NCBI GenBank assembly: GCA_030550225.1 | Contig: JAUQPV010000151.1 | Coordinates: 1 to 6,460 of the forward strand | From: Acidobacteriota bacterium | GTDB lineage: Bacteria > Acidobacteriota > HRBIN11 | DNA: 6,460 nucleotides | Reading direction: 5' to 3' | Shown here: piece by piece, positions 1 to 5,002 of the stretch | Position numbering within the stretch: the first letter of the stretch is position 1 | Layout of the letters: every line of letters begins with the position of its first letter | The notes under the pieces: generated by a model | What the model was told of the DNA's origin: nothing | The model's input: the letters and a program-made list of their open reading frames with translations, nothing else | Database searches by the model: none | Translations under genes and position numbers: made by a program

Positions 1-417
1 TTGGGGAAAATCCACTTCTGGCTGAGCTTCCTCGGGGCCTATGCCGTCTTCTTCCCCATGCACTTTTTGGGGTTCTCGGGGATGATGCGCCACATCTATG
101 ACCCGACGCAGTACGATTTCCTAAAGTCCCTCCTCCCGTGGAATCGGTTCATCACGTGGGGAGCCCTCGTAATTTTCGCGGCCCAGCTCATCTTTTTGTT
201 GAACTTCTTCTGGAGCCTCAAGCGGGGCCCAGTCGTTCAGGAAGATAACCCCTGGCAGGCCAACACACTCGAGTGGACGACGCCGACCCCGCCACCCCAC
301 GGGAACTGGCCGGGTCCCGTGCCCGTCGTCTACCGGGGTCCCTATGAGTACGGTCCCGGTGAGACGGATTTCCAGCCCCAGAGCGCCCCGGTCCCGGAAG
401 CCGCCCAGACCGGATGA
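1..417 (+). CDS. ctaD: Cytochrome c oxidase subunit I, C-terminal fragment
   Basis: This is the last 138 codons of the catalytic subunit of an aa3-type haem-copper oxidase, an inner-membrane enzyme that reduces O2 to water and pumps protons. The fragment opens with the GKIHFWLSF...FFPMHFLG stretch of transmembrane helix XI (residues about 3-27). Helix XII follows at about 48-72. The C-terminal tail then carries NPW, LEWTTPTPPPHGNW and PVVYRGPYEY, all hallmarks of bacterial subunit I. The haem and CuB histidines lie upstream, outside the window. The leading TTG is an internal leucine codon in this conserved stretch, not a start, so the gene continues to the left. The stop is TGA at 415-417. 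No subunit III gene follows on this strand, so subunit I seems to end its operon, or the other subunits lie upstream. No subunit III domain is fused to the C terminus. Confidence 0.97.
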   Translation: MGKIHFWLSFLGAYAVFFPMHFLGFSGMMRHIYDPTQYDFLKSLLPWNRFITWGALVIFAAQLIFLLNFFWSLKRGPVVQEDNPWQANTLEWTTPTPPPHGNWPGPVPVVYRGPYEYGPGETDFQPQSAPVPEAAQTG

Positions 418-445
418 GGCGAAATCTTCAGACGTCGGGGCCGTT

Positions 446-477
446 CAAGTGACGAGTGACGGAGTGATGGAGTCGGG
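446..477 (+). repeat. Octamer array, GAGTGACG type (4 units)
   Basis: Four consecutive degenerate 8-nt units are visible in register: CAAGTGAC, GAGTGACG, GAGTGATG, GAGTCGGG. The array begins 28 nt after the ctaD stop. The 12-mer GATGGAGTCGGG at 466-477 recurs exactly at 2649-2660, just before the ankyrin gene. Function is unknown. It belongs with the other 7-8-nt period arrays of this window. Confidence 0.55.
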
Positions 478-568
478 AAAGAGGGTTTTCGAAGCGGAGC
501 CCGAGAAGTCGGTGTCGTCCTTCCTCCCTGGGAAGATAGACGCCGGCATGGCTTCCAGCTCTGGGAAG

Positions 569-596
569 GGGGCGCCGGCATGACGACCGGTGCCCC
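569..596. other. Strong 10-bp hairpin, possible ctaD terminator
   Basis: GGGGCGCCGG (569-578) pairs with CCGGTGCCCC (587-596) across an 8-nt loop. That gives ten pairs, one of them G-U. No T-run follows on either strand, so it is not a textbook intrinsic terminator. Its place, about 150 nt after the ctaD stop and 110 nt before a promoter-like site, would suit a transcript-end or RNA-protecting structure. It could also be a DNA-level palindrome. Confidence 0.5.
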
Positions 597-616
597 AAGT
601 CCTCATCTTCCATGGC

Positions 617-644
617 TGTCTCTTGTGTCTTGCATTCTTCATTC
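617..644 (-). repeat. Heptamer array, GAATGAA/GAATGCA type (4 units)
   Basis: On the + strand the units read TGTCTCT, TGTGTCT, TGCATTC, TTCATTC. Read on the - strand they are GAATGAA, GAATGCA, AGACACA, AGAGACA. The 7-nt period and the GAAT core match the heptamer array at 1487-1521, in the opposite orientation. The stretch 418-708 otherwise shows no conserved reading frame, so I regard it as non-coding. Confidence 0.45.
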
Positions 645-708
645 TCCAGGGGCATCGGCCGTTCCTTACGACCCTTGTGACAGACGGTCTGGGTCGCAGA
701 CGCGTCCC

Positions 709-737
709 TCGACACCGCCCTGGGGCTTGGCTATATT
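709..737 (+). promoter_or_regulatory. Sigma70-like promoter of the HEPN-MNT-fieF operon
   Basis: The -35 candidate TCGACA (709-714, five of six to TTGACA) and the -10 candidate TATATT (732-737) are exactly 17 nt apart. The A/T-rich -10 stands out against GC-rich surroundings. Transcription would begin near 744, giving a leader of about 60 nt before the TTG start at 805. This is inferred from sequence only. Confidence 0.55.
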
Positions 738-791
738 AGACCCGGGTCGGGCTTGGAGGCTGGGCCTTCGGGGACGACGCACGGCCTCGTC

Positions 792-798
792 GAGGAAG
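792..798 (+). promoter_or_regulatory. Ribosome-binding site that fixes the HEPN start
   Basis: GAGGAAG lies 6 nt before the TTG at 805. It is a good purine-rich Shine-Dalgarno match at normal spacing. It favours this TTG over the ATG at 829, and over the far-upstream ATG at 580, whose extra 75 codons have no recognisable protein character. Confidence 0.6.
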
Positions 799-804
799 CG
801 GGAC

Positions 805-1215
805 TTGGCTGAACGGAGCGCCGATTGGATGGACCAGGCCGAAGGCGACTTAGCCCATACTCGGAGTGACCTCCGGCGGGGCTTCTATGATTGGGCCTGC
901 TTTTCTGCCCAGCAAGCGGCGGGGAAGGCCGTAAAAGCCGTCTTATACCGGATGGGCCTGGAAGTCTGGGGCCATTCGGTCGCCGACCTGCTGGAAGCCC
1001 TGGCCGAGCGATATGAAGTCCCGGACGCTTTGCGGGAAGCGGCTCTGGAGTTGGATAAGGCCTACATCCCGACCCGATACCCCGACGCCCTCCCGGGCCG
1101 GGTCGCCCCGACGACGGTACACCCGCCGGGAAGCCCGACGCTTGGTCACCCATGCCGATGCGATCCTTCGGTTCTGTCAGGGTCTTCTATCCAGCCTTTC
1201 GGCGGCATGAGCTGA
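805..1215 (+). CDS. HEPN-domain protein, frameshifted near its C terminus
   Basis: The protein matches the HEPN family (Pfam PF05168 type): small all-helical proteins that often pair with a minimal nucleotidyltransferase, some of them RNases. Counting from TTG 805, the signature runs WMDQAEGDL (8-16), FYDWACFSAQQAAGKAVKAV (27-46), WGHSVADLLEAL (55-66) and YIPTRYPDALPG (87-98). After residue 98 the written frame turns to nonsense and stops at 1213-1215. The +1 frame instead continues from nt 1100 as GSPRRRYTRREARRLVTHAD, ending in ILRFCQGLLS, with a stop at 1208-1210. That is the expected family C terminus. Removing one C from GGGCCGGG (1096-1102) would give an intact protein of 134 residues, the normal size. 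This is either a sequencing error or a real inactivating or phase-variable mutation. The RX4-6H/HXY motif of HepT toxins is not evident: Arg49 and His57 are seven residues apart and no Tyr follows. It is the first gene of the operon. Confidence 0.82.
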   Translation: MAERSADWMDQAEGDLAHTRSDLRRGFYDWACFSAQQAAGKAVKAVLYRMGLEVWGHSVADLLEALAERYEVPDALREAALELDKAYIPTRYPDALPGRVAPTTVHPPGSPTLGHPCRCDPSVLSGSSIQPFGGMS

Positions 1216-1502
1216 TCGAACGACTCCGGGCCTCGATAAGCGACCTCCGGGCCCGACTGCCGGTCCGACGGGTCGTCCTGTTTGGGTCCTGGGCCCAAGG
1301 CCGGGCGACGGCCGCCAGCGACGTGGACCTCCTCGTCGTCTATGCCGACCCGCCGCGGGCCGACGCGTACGCCATCGTCAAGTGCACCCTGGGCATTCCC
1401 CGCCTCGAACCTCACGTGTATGCCGAGAGCGAGTACGCCCAGGTCCGAGATGTCGTCGACCGTATGACCCGGGATGGGGTCGAAATGGATTGCGAATCGT
1501 GA
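1152..1502 (+). CDS. Minimal nucleotidyltransferase (MNT) domain protein
   Basis: This is a 116-residue member of the DNA polymerase beta-like nucleotidyltransferase superfamily. It carries the defining GS-x10-DxD motif: Gly45-Ser46 in LFGSWAQGR, then Asp57 and Asp59 in SDVDLLVVY, which bind the catalytic metals. Glu86 (LEPHVY) is the likely third acidic residue. Relatives such as MntA transfer AMP to their HEPN partner and so neutralise it, but that activity is only inferred here. The upstream HEPN gene supports a HEPN/MNT module. ATG 1152 overlaps the restored HEPN frame by 59 nt and has no clear ribosome-binding site. ATG 1158 is an alternative, and CTG 1212 would give a more usual N terminus close to the HEPN stop. 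Translational coupling to HEPN is likely. The last codons and the stop lie inside a heptamer repeat array, so the C terminus may be recently altered. Confidence 0.86.
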   Translation: MPMRSFGSVRVFYPAFRRHELIERLRASISDLRARLPVRRVVLFGSWAQGRATAASDVDLLVVYADPPRADAYAIVKCTLGIPRLEPHVYAESEYAQVRDVVDRMTRDGVEMDCES

Positions 1503-1521
1503 ATTGTGAATTGGGTGATGT
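1487..1521 (+). repeat. Heptamer array, GAATTGT type (5 units)
   Basis: Five 7-nt units are in register: GGATTGC, GAATCGT, GAATTGT, GAATTGG, GTGATGT. The array covers the last codons and the TGA stop of the MNT gene (1500-1502). It also fills almost the whole 22-nt spacer before the fieF-like start at 1525. The middle three units differ at only one or two positions. Confidence 0.6.
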
Positions 1522-1524
1522 CGG

Positions 1525-2430
1525 ATGACGGGAAGCACGTCGGCCTCAAGGACACGTCGGAAGGTGCCCCTCCAGCAAGTGGCGGCCGCCGTCTCGATAG
1601 GGACGGCCATCAGTCTGGCGCTTCTGAAGCTTTGGGGCGGCCTCGTGACCCACGCCATGACCCTGTGGTCGCTGATGGCCGACTCCTTTTTGGACCTGCT
1701 GGCCTCGGGCACGAACTTCTTCTTCATTCGCCAGTCCTTTCGGCCGCCGGACGAGCACTTTCACTATGGCTACGGAAAGGCCGAGAGCGTCGCCGCCTTG
1801 AGCCAGAGCTACATCATCGGATTTTCGGCTCTCGTCCTGGGATACCGGAGCATCGAGACGCTGATCCACCCGTCCCACCTTCGGCAAGTCACGATGGGCA
1901 TCGGGATCTTGGGGGTCTCGTGGACGGCGACGCTGGTCCTGACGCTCTTCCTGCGATGGGTCGTCCGCCGGACGGGATCCGTCGCCATCCGAGCCGACTC
2001 CTTCCACTATGAGACGGACCTCCTGACCAACCTGGGCGGCCTGATCAGTCTCTTGCTGGTCCAGCGGACAGGCCGTACCTTTTGGGACGGCCTGTTCAGC
2101 CTGGGGATCGTCCTTTACATGCTGGTGGGCGCCTTCGGGATCGCCCGTCGGAGCGTGCAGGAGCTTATGGATCGGACGCTGACACCCCAGGAGAACCGAC
2201 GGCTGATGGAGATCATTCAGACGTTCCATCCGGCCGTCCGGCGGCCTCACGACTTTCGGAGTCGGCGTTCCGGTCGCCGCATCTTCATCGAATTTCACAT
2301 TGAGGTCGACCGGTCCTATTCTTTTGAGGCCGCCCACGACCTGGCCGAGGACCTCATCGAGTGCATCCGGCAGGAGTTCCCGATGGCCGAGGTGACCGTC
2401 CACGTCGACCCGGAGGGGACGACCCGGTAG
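1525..2430 (+). CDS. fieF: Cation diffusion facilitator, FieF/YiiP-type metal exporter
   Basis: This is an inner-membrane metal/proton antiporter of the CDF family, exporting Zn2+, Fe2+, Cd2+ or similar ions. The 301-residue length is normal. Six transmembrane helices are expected at roughly 18-40, 45-65, 94-114, 121-143, 164-180 and 187-205, followed by a cytoplasmic ferredoxin-like domain. Compared with E. coli FieF from memory, transport site A is intact: Asp53, Asp57, His161, Asp165 (DD-HD). The dimer-interface site C is also intact: His242, His258, His271, His293, Asp295. Lys85 and Asp216 match the charge-interlock pair. Site B is changed: Asp76 is kept, but the two histidines become Phe79 and Tyr83, with His78 and His80 nearby. 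The start is ATG 1525, because an in-frame stop lies just upstream at 1516. The ribosome-binding site is weak. It lies 22 nt after the MNT stop, so it is probably in the same operon. The exact metal cannot be read from sequence. Confidence 0.95.
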   Translation: MTGSTSASRTRRKVPLQQVAAAVSIGTAISLALLKLWGGLVTHAMTLWSLMADSFLDLLASGTNFFFIRQSFRPPDEHFHYGYGKAESVAALSQSYIIGFSALVLGYRSIETLIHPSHLRQVTMGIGILGVSWTATLVLTLFLRWVVRRTGSVAIRADSFHYETDLLTNLGGLISLLLVQRTGRTFWDGLFSLGIVLYMLVGAFGIARRSVQELMDRTLTPQENRRLMEIIQTFHPAVRRPHDFRSRRSGRRIFIEFHIEVDRSYSFEAAHDLAEDLIECIRQEFPMAEVTVHVDPEGTTR

Positions 2431-2435
2431 GCGGG

Positions 2436-2467
2436 GAGTTCGGCAATTCGGCAGTCCGGGAGCTTGG
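2436..2467 (+). repeat. Octamer array, CAATTCGG type (4 units)
   Basis: Four 8-nt units are in register: GAGTTCGG, CAATTCGG, CAGTCCGG, GAGCTTGG. The array starts 5 nt after the fieF-like stop. The same units in the same order, with one extra octamer (GAATTCGG) inserted, occur on the opposite strand at 4142-4173. Confidence 0.65.
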
Positions 2468-2516
2468 GGCGGGCCTGACCCCACGGCACGAAGGTTGCTG
2501 ATAGAGGAGCGGGCGT

Positions 2517-2537
2517 CCGGTGCTGGGTGTCGGGTGA
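2517..2537 (+). repeat. Heptamer array, CGGGTGA type (3 units)
   Basis: Three 7-nt units are in register: CCGGTGC, TGGGTGT, CGGGTGA. They are followed by an 8-nt palindrome, GAATATTC (2536-2543). The set is too short and degenerate to be certain on its own, and it is listed because every gap in the window shows the same kind of short-period structure. Confidence 0.35.
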
Positions 2538-2581
2538 ATATTCGACAACCCGGTGCCGAAGATAGCGAACCCATCTCAAGA

Positions 2582-2621
2582 CCCCTCTCTCTGGGGGAGA
2601 GCGCAGGTTGAGGGCGAGGGA
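2582..2621. repeat. CTCTC/GAGAG hairpin repeat, copy 1
   Basis: CTCTCTC (2585-2591) pairs with GGGAGAG (2595-2601) over a 3-nt loop, and is followed by a G/A-rich tail, GCAGGTTGAGGGCGAGGGA. The overall plan, CCCTCTC then GGGAGAG then G-rich tail, is one I recognise as a widespread dispersed intergenic hairpin repeat in GC-rich bacteria. A second, diverged copy is at 5424-5458. It lies about 40 nt before the ankyrin ribosome-binding site and so would be in that gene's leader. Confidence 0.5.
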
Positions 2622-2663
2622 CTTTTGAGACGACTTCAGGGATAAGCAGATGGAGTCGGGTCC

Positions 2664-4052
2664 ATGATGGCGCATACGCCTTCCTCTTCCGTACTTGGTT
2701 CCCGATGGATCCCCGTCCTAAGGGGTGTCGTCTGGGTCCTCTTGGCAGGGATCGCGGCCGAGACGGCTCTGGGGCAGGACGGATTTTTACTCCTGGAAGC
2801 CGCCCAACGGGGTGATCTCCGAAGCCTTCAGTCCCTCCTTCAGGCGGGCGTCCCGGTCGACACGAAGGACGAGGACGGCCGGACGGCCCTGATGTGGGCC
2901 GCCCGTCAGGGACATAGAGAGGTCGTCGCGACTCTGCTCCGGGCGAAGGCCGCCGTGAACGCCCGAGACAAGGACGGGATGACGGCCCTGATGTGGGCCG
3001 CCGGGGCCGGGCATAAGCCCGTCGTGCTCCAACTCCTGCAGGCGGGTGCCGACGTACATGCCCAAAATAAGGACGGGATGACGGCCCTGATGTGGGCCGC
3101 CGGCGAGGGACACCTCGAGGTCGTCCAAGCCCTCTTGCAGGCCGGCGCTCGGGTCTCGACCCAGGACCGGAGCGGTCGGACGGCCCTAACGTGGGCGGCC
3201 CGATTGAACCGAGCTGAGGTCATCCCGGTCCTCTTGAAGGCCGGAGCGAATGTCAACGCGCCGGACGCTGAGGGCCTGACGGCCCTGACGTGGGCCGCTG
3301 GCTTGGGCCACCGGGCCGCTGTGGAGGCTTTACTCAAAGCCGGTGCTGACCCCAACGTGAAGGCCCGCAACGGCCTGACAGCCCTGATGTGGGCCGCCGG
3401 CGAGGGCCACGCGGCCATCGTCCAGGCTTTACTGCAAGCCGGGGCCGACGTCCATGCCCAGGACGTCAACGGGATGACGGCCCTCCTGTGGGCGGCCCGG
3501 GGCGGTCATGCCGACGTCGTCCGACGACTCCTCCAGGCCGGAGCCCGGCGGGAAGCTAAAGACGTCAACGGTCGGACGGCCCTCCTGTGGGCCGCCGGCG
3601 AGGGCCACGCCGACGTCGTTCAGGTCCTCATTCAAGCCGGTGCCGACCTCCAGGCCCGGGACCGAGAGGGTCGGACGGCCTTGATCTGGGCCGCCCGGGA
3701 GGGACGCGCCCAGGTCGTCGATGTCCTCCTTCGGGCCGGTGCCGATAAGGAAGCCCGAGACGCCACCGGTCGGACGGCCCTGAGTTGGGCCGCCGGCGAG
3801 GGCCATGTCCCCGTCTTGAAACTCTTGATCCAGGCCCGGGCCGACGTGAACGCCCCGGATGCCAAGGGGATGACGCCTCTTATGTGGGCGGCCTGGCAAG
3901 GTCGGGTCGAGGCCGTGCGGGTCCTGCTTCAGGCTGGGGCCGACGTGAACGCCCATGACCGGAGCGGTATGACAGCCCTCTTGTGGGCCTCCCAGAAAGC
4001 CCATGCCGAGGTCGTCCGGATCCTTCGAGAAGCCGGCGCCCGGGAAAGATAG
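2664..4052 (+). CDS. Exported ankyrin-repeat protein (13 repeats)
   Basis: The 462-residue protein has an N-terminal signal peptide: Arg14 and Arg20, then the hydrophobic GVVWVLLAGIAAE (21-33), with possible cleavage after AETALG (about residue 37). There is no lipobox cysteine. The mature protein is entirely ankyrin repeats: a capping repeat at 38-70, eleven 33-residue repeats at 71-433 with no insertion or deletion, and a shortened final repeat at 434-462. The repeat consensus is TALMWAAGEGH...VVQALLQAGADVNA. All twelve repeats after the first keep Trp at the eighth position. Ankyrin arrays bind other proteins, so a periplasmic or extracellular binding role is likely, but the partner is unknown. 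There is no catalytic domain and no membrane anchor after the signal. ATG 2664 has GGAG (2652-2655) 8 nt upstream; ATG 2667 directly follows. I see no sign of co-transcription with fieF, 233 nt upstream. Confidence 0.96.
   Translation: MMAHTPSSSVLGSRWIPVLRGVVWVLLAGIAAETALGQDGFLLLEAAQRGDLRSLQSLLQAGVPVDTKDEDGRTALMWAARQGHREVVATLLRAKAAVNARDKDGMTALMWAAGAGHKPVVLQLLQAGADVHAQNKDGMTALMWAAGEGHLEVVQALLQAGARVSTQDRSGRTALTWAARLNRAEVIPVLLKAGANVNAPDAEGLTALTWAAGLGHRAAVEALLKAGADPNVKARNGLTALMWAAGEGHAAIVQALLQAGADVHAQDVNGMTALLWAARGGHADVVRRLLQAGARREAKDVNGRTALLWAAGEGHADVVQVLIQAGADLQARDREGRTALIWAAREGRAQVVDVLLRAGADKEARDATGRTALSWAAGEGHVPVLKLLIQARADVNAPDAKGMTPLMWAAWQGRVEAVRVLLQAGADVNAHDRSGMTALLWASQKAHAEVVRILREAGARER
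2874..3962 (+). repeat. Eleven 99-bp in-frame ankyrin units
   Basis: The DNA encoding residues 71-433 is exactly 11 x 99 bp. The units differ at many positions, but the block coding TALMWAAGEGH is strongly conserved. Units 2 and 3 of the array share an identical 35-nt stretch (2970-3004 and 3069-3103) exactly 99 nt apart, which points to unequal recombination or gene conversion between neighbouring units. This is a coding repeat, not a CRISPR or a satellite. Confidence 0.9.
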
Positions 4053-4059
4053 ACTAAAG

Positions 4060-4091
4060 AGGCCATAGGGCAGTAAGGCGAAGGGGCCAGT
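4060..4091 (+). repeat. Octamer array, GGGCAGTA type (4 units)
   Basis: Four 8-nt units are in register: AGGCCATA, GGGCAGTA, AGGCGAAG, GGGCCAGT. They begin 7 nt after the ankyrin stop and end in a weak stem, AGGGG/CCCCT, around CCAGTGA. The GGCAG core relates them to the arrays at 5003-5058 and 5524-5547. The units are degenerate, so confidence is modest. Confidence 0.4.
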
Positions 4092-4141
4092 GACCCCTCG
4101 GGACGCCGTCGGGGACGCCAGTCGTCATGCTGGCCTCGTTC

Positions 4142-4173
4142 CCGGACTGCCGAATTCCCGAATTGCCGAAGCA
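4142..4173 (-). repeat. Octamer array, CAATTCGG type, inverted copy (4 units)
   Basis: On the + strand the units read CCGGACTG, CCGAATTC, CCGAATTG, CCGAAGCA. On the - strand the array is TGCTTCGG, CAATTCGG, GAATTCGG, CAGTCCGG. That is the 2436-2467 array plus one octamer. It ends 2 nt before the ATG of the aldo/keto reductase and so fills the place of its ribosome-binding site. Confidence 0.65.
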
Positions 4174-4175
4174 CG

Positions 4176-4979
4176 ATGTGGACGGTCGAACTCGGACGGA
4201 CGGGTGTGCGGCTCCCCGCCCTGGCTTTAGGGACGTGGAACTTCCGGGATGCCGCCCGCATGCGGGCGACGATCCGAGCCGCCGTGGACCTGGGCGTCTT
4301 TCATATCGATACGGCCGAGATGTATCCCGGCGCTGAGGAGGTCGTCGGGGCGGCCGTCCGGGACATCCGGGACCGCGTGTTCATCACCAGCAAGGTCCAT
4401 CCCCGCAACGCCACCTATCGGGGGACGCTGGAGGCCTGTGAGCGGAGTCTCCGAAAGCTGGGGACGTCCTACTTGGACCTGTATCTCCTGCATTGGCTCG
4501 AGCGGGACACGCCCCTGGAGGAGACTCTTCGGGCCTTCCAGACACTCCTCGAACAGGGCAAGGTCCGGTTCGTCGGCGTCAGTAACTTCGAAGTGCGGGA
4601 CCTCCAGCGGGCCCAGGCCCTTATCAAGCCGCACGTCTTGGTCAACGACCAGGTCGAATACAATCTGACCCACCGCCATATCGAGCGAGACCTCATCCCG
4701 TACTGTCGGGAGGCTGGCATCACGGTCTCGGGCTATTCACCCTTCTGGGAAGGTCGAATCCCTCGCCGAAGCGCCCGGTGGCACGTTATCGAGGATATCG
4801 CCACCCGCTACGGTCGAACGCCCTATCAGGTCGTCTTGAATTTCCTGGCCCGCCGGCGGGACGTTATCCTCATCTTTAAGACGGAGAGCATCGAGCACCT
4901 CCGGGAGAACGTGGCGGCTCTCGACTTCACCTTGGCCCCGGAGGATATTGCCCGGATCGACTCCGCCTTTCCTGCGTAG
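4176..4979 (+). CDS. Aldo/keto reductase family oxidoreductase
   Basis: This is a 267-residue cytoplasmic NAD(P)H-dependent reductase with a TIM-barrel fold, which reduces aldehydes or ketones to alcohols. The catalytic tetrad is complete: Asp45 and Tyr50 (DTAEMY), Lys73 (TSKVHP) and His106 (LLHW). Cofactor-contact motifs are VGVSNF (133-138), Gln159 (NDQVEYN) and the late phosphate-binding segment IFKTESIEHLREN (233-245), where the usual Pro of IPKS is Phe. Length fits the short AKR subfamilies (about 270-280 residues, like DkgA or YqkF relatives). The substrate cannot be read from sequence, and neighbours give no pathway hint. Start ATG 4176 gives the standard N terminus, LGRTGVRLPALALGT. 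There is no clear Shine-Dalgarno because an octamer array abuts the start. It is convergent with nadA, 590 nt away, so it is probably a single-gene unit. Confidence 0.95.
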   Translation: MWTVELGRTGVRLPALALGTWNFRDAARMRATIRAAVDLGVFHIDTAEMYPGAEEVVGAAVRDIRDRVFITSKVHPRNATYRGTLEACERSLRKLGTSYLDLYLLHWLERDTPLEETLRAFQTLLEQGKVRFVGVSNFEVRDLQRAQALIKPHVLVNDQVEYNLTHRHIERDLIPYCREAGITVSGYSPFWEGRIPRRSARWHVIEDIATRYGRTPYQVVLNFLARRRDVILIFKTESIEHLRENVAALDFTLAPEDIARIDSAFPA

Positions 4980-5002
4980 TCCTCGGTCATAGAGTAGGGC
5001 TG

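Noticed and set aside
344..583. 79-codon frames on both strands between ctaD and the HEPN gene
   Set aside because: They overlap the end of ctaD or an octamer array, are low in complexity, and show no motif or initiation signal.
580..804. Long N-terminal extension of the HEPN protein from ATG 580
   Set aside because: The extra 75 codons cross the promoter-like site and a heptamer patch and look like random sequence. TTG 805 has a good ribosome-binding site and gives the normal family N terminus.
1090..1110. Programmed +1 frameshift in the HEPN gene
   Set aside because: There is no slippery codon followed by a stop, no internal Shine-Dalgarno and no evident downstream structure. A plain one-base insertion or sequencing error is simpler.
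1546..2574. 342-codon open frame on the - strand across the fieF-like gene
   Set aside because: It lies opposite a gene with all family motifs. The translation is rich in Arg, Pro, Gln and Asp, as expected for an antisense frame in GC-rich DNA, and has no recognisable domain.
2874..3962. Regular repeats considered as a CRISPR array
   Set aside because: The units are 99 bp, diverged, and encode in-frame ankyrin repeats. There are no short identical repeats alternating with unique spacers, and no cas genes.
2906..4004. Several long repetitive - strand open frames across the ankyrin gene
   Set aside because: The 99-bp period is divisible by three, so a frame open in one unit stays open in all. 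These are mirror images of the ankyrin coding repeat.
4050..4105. Intrinsic terminator after the ankyrin gene
   Set aside because: The stem AGGGG/CCCCT is only five pairs with a seven-base loop and no T-run follows.
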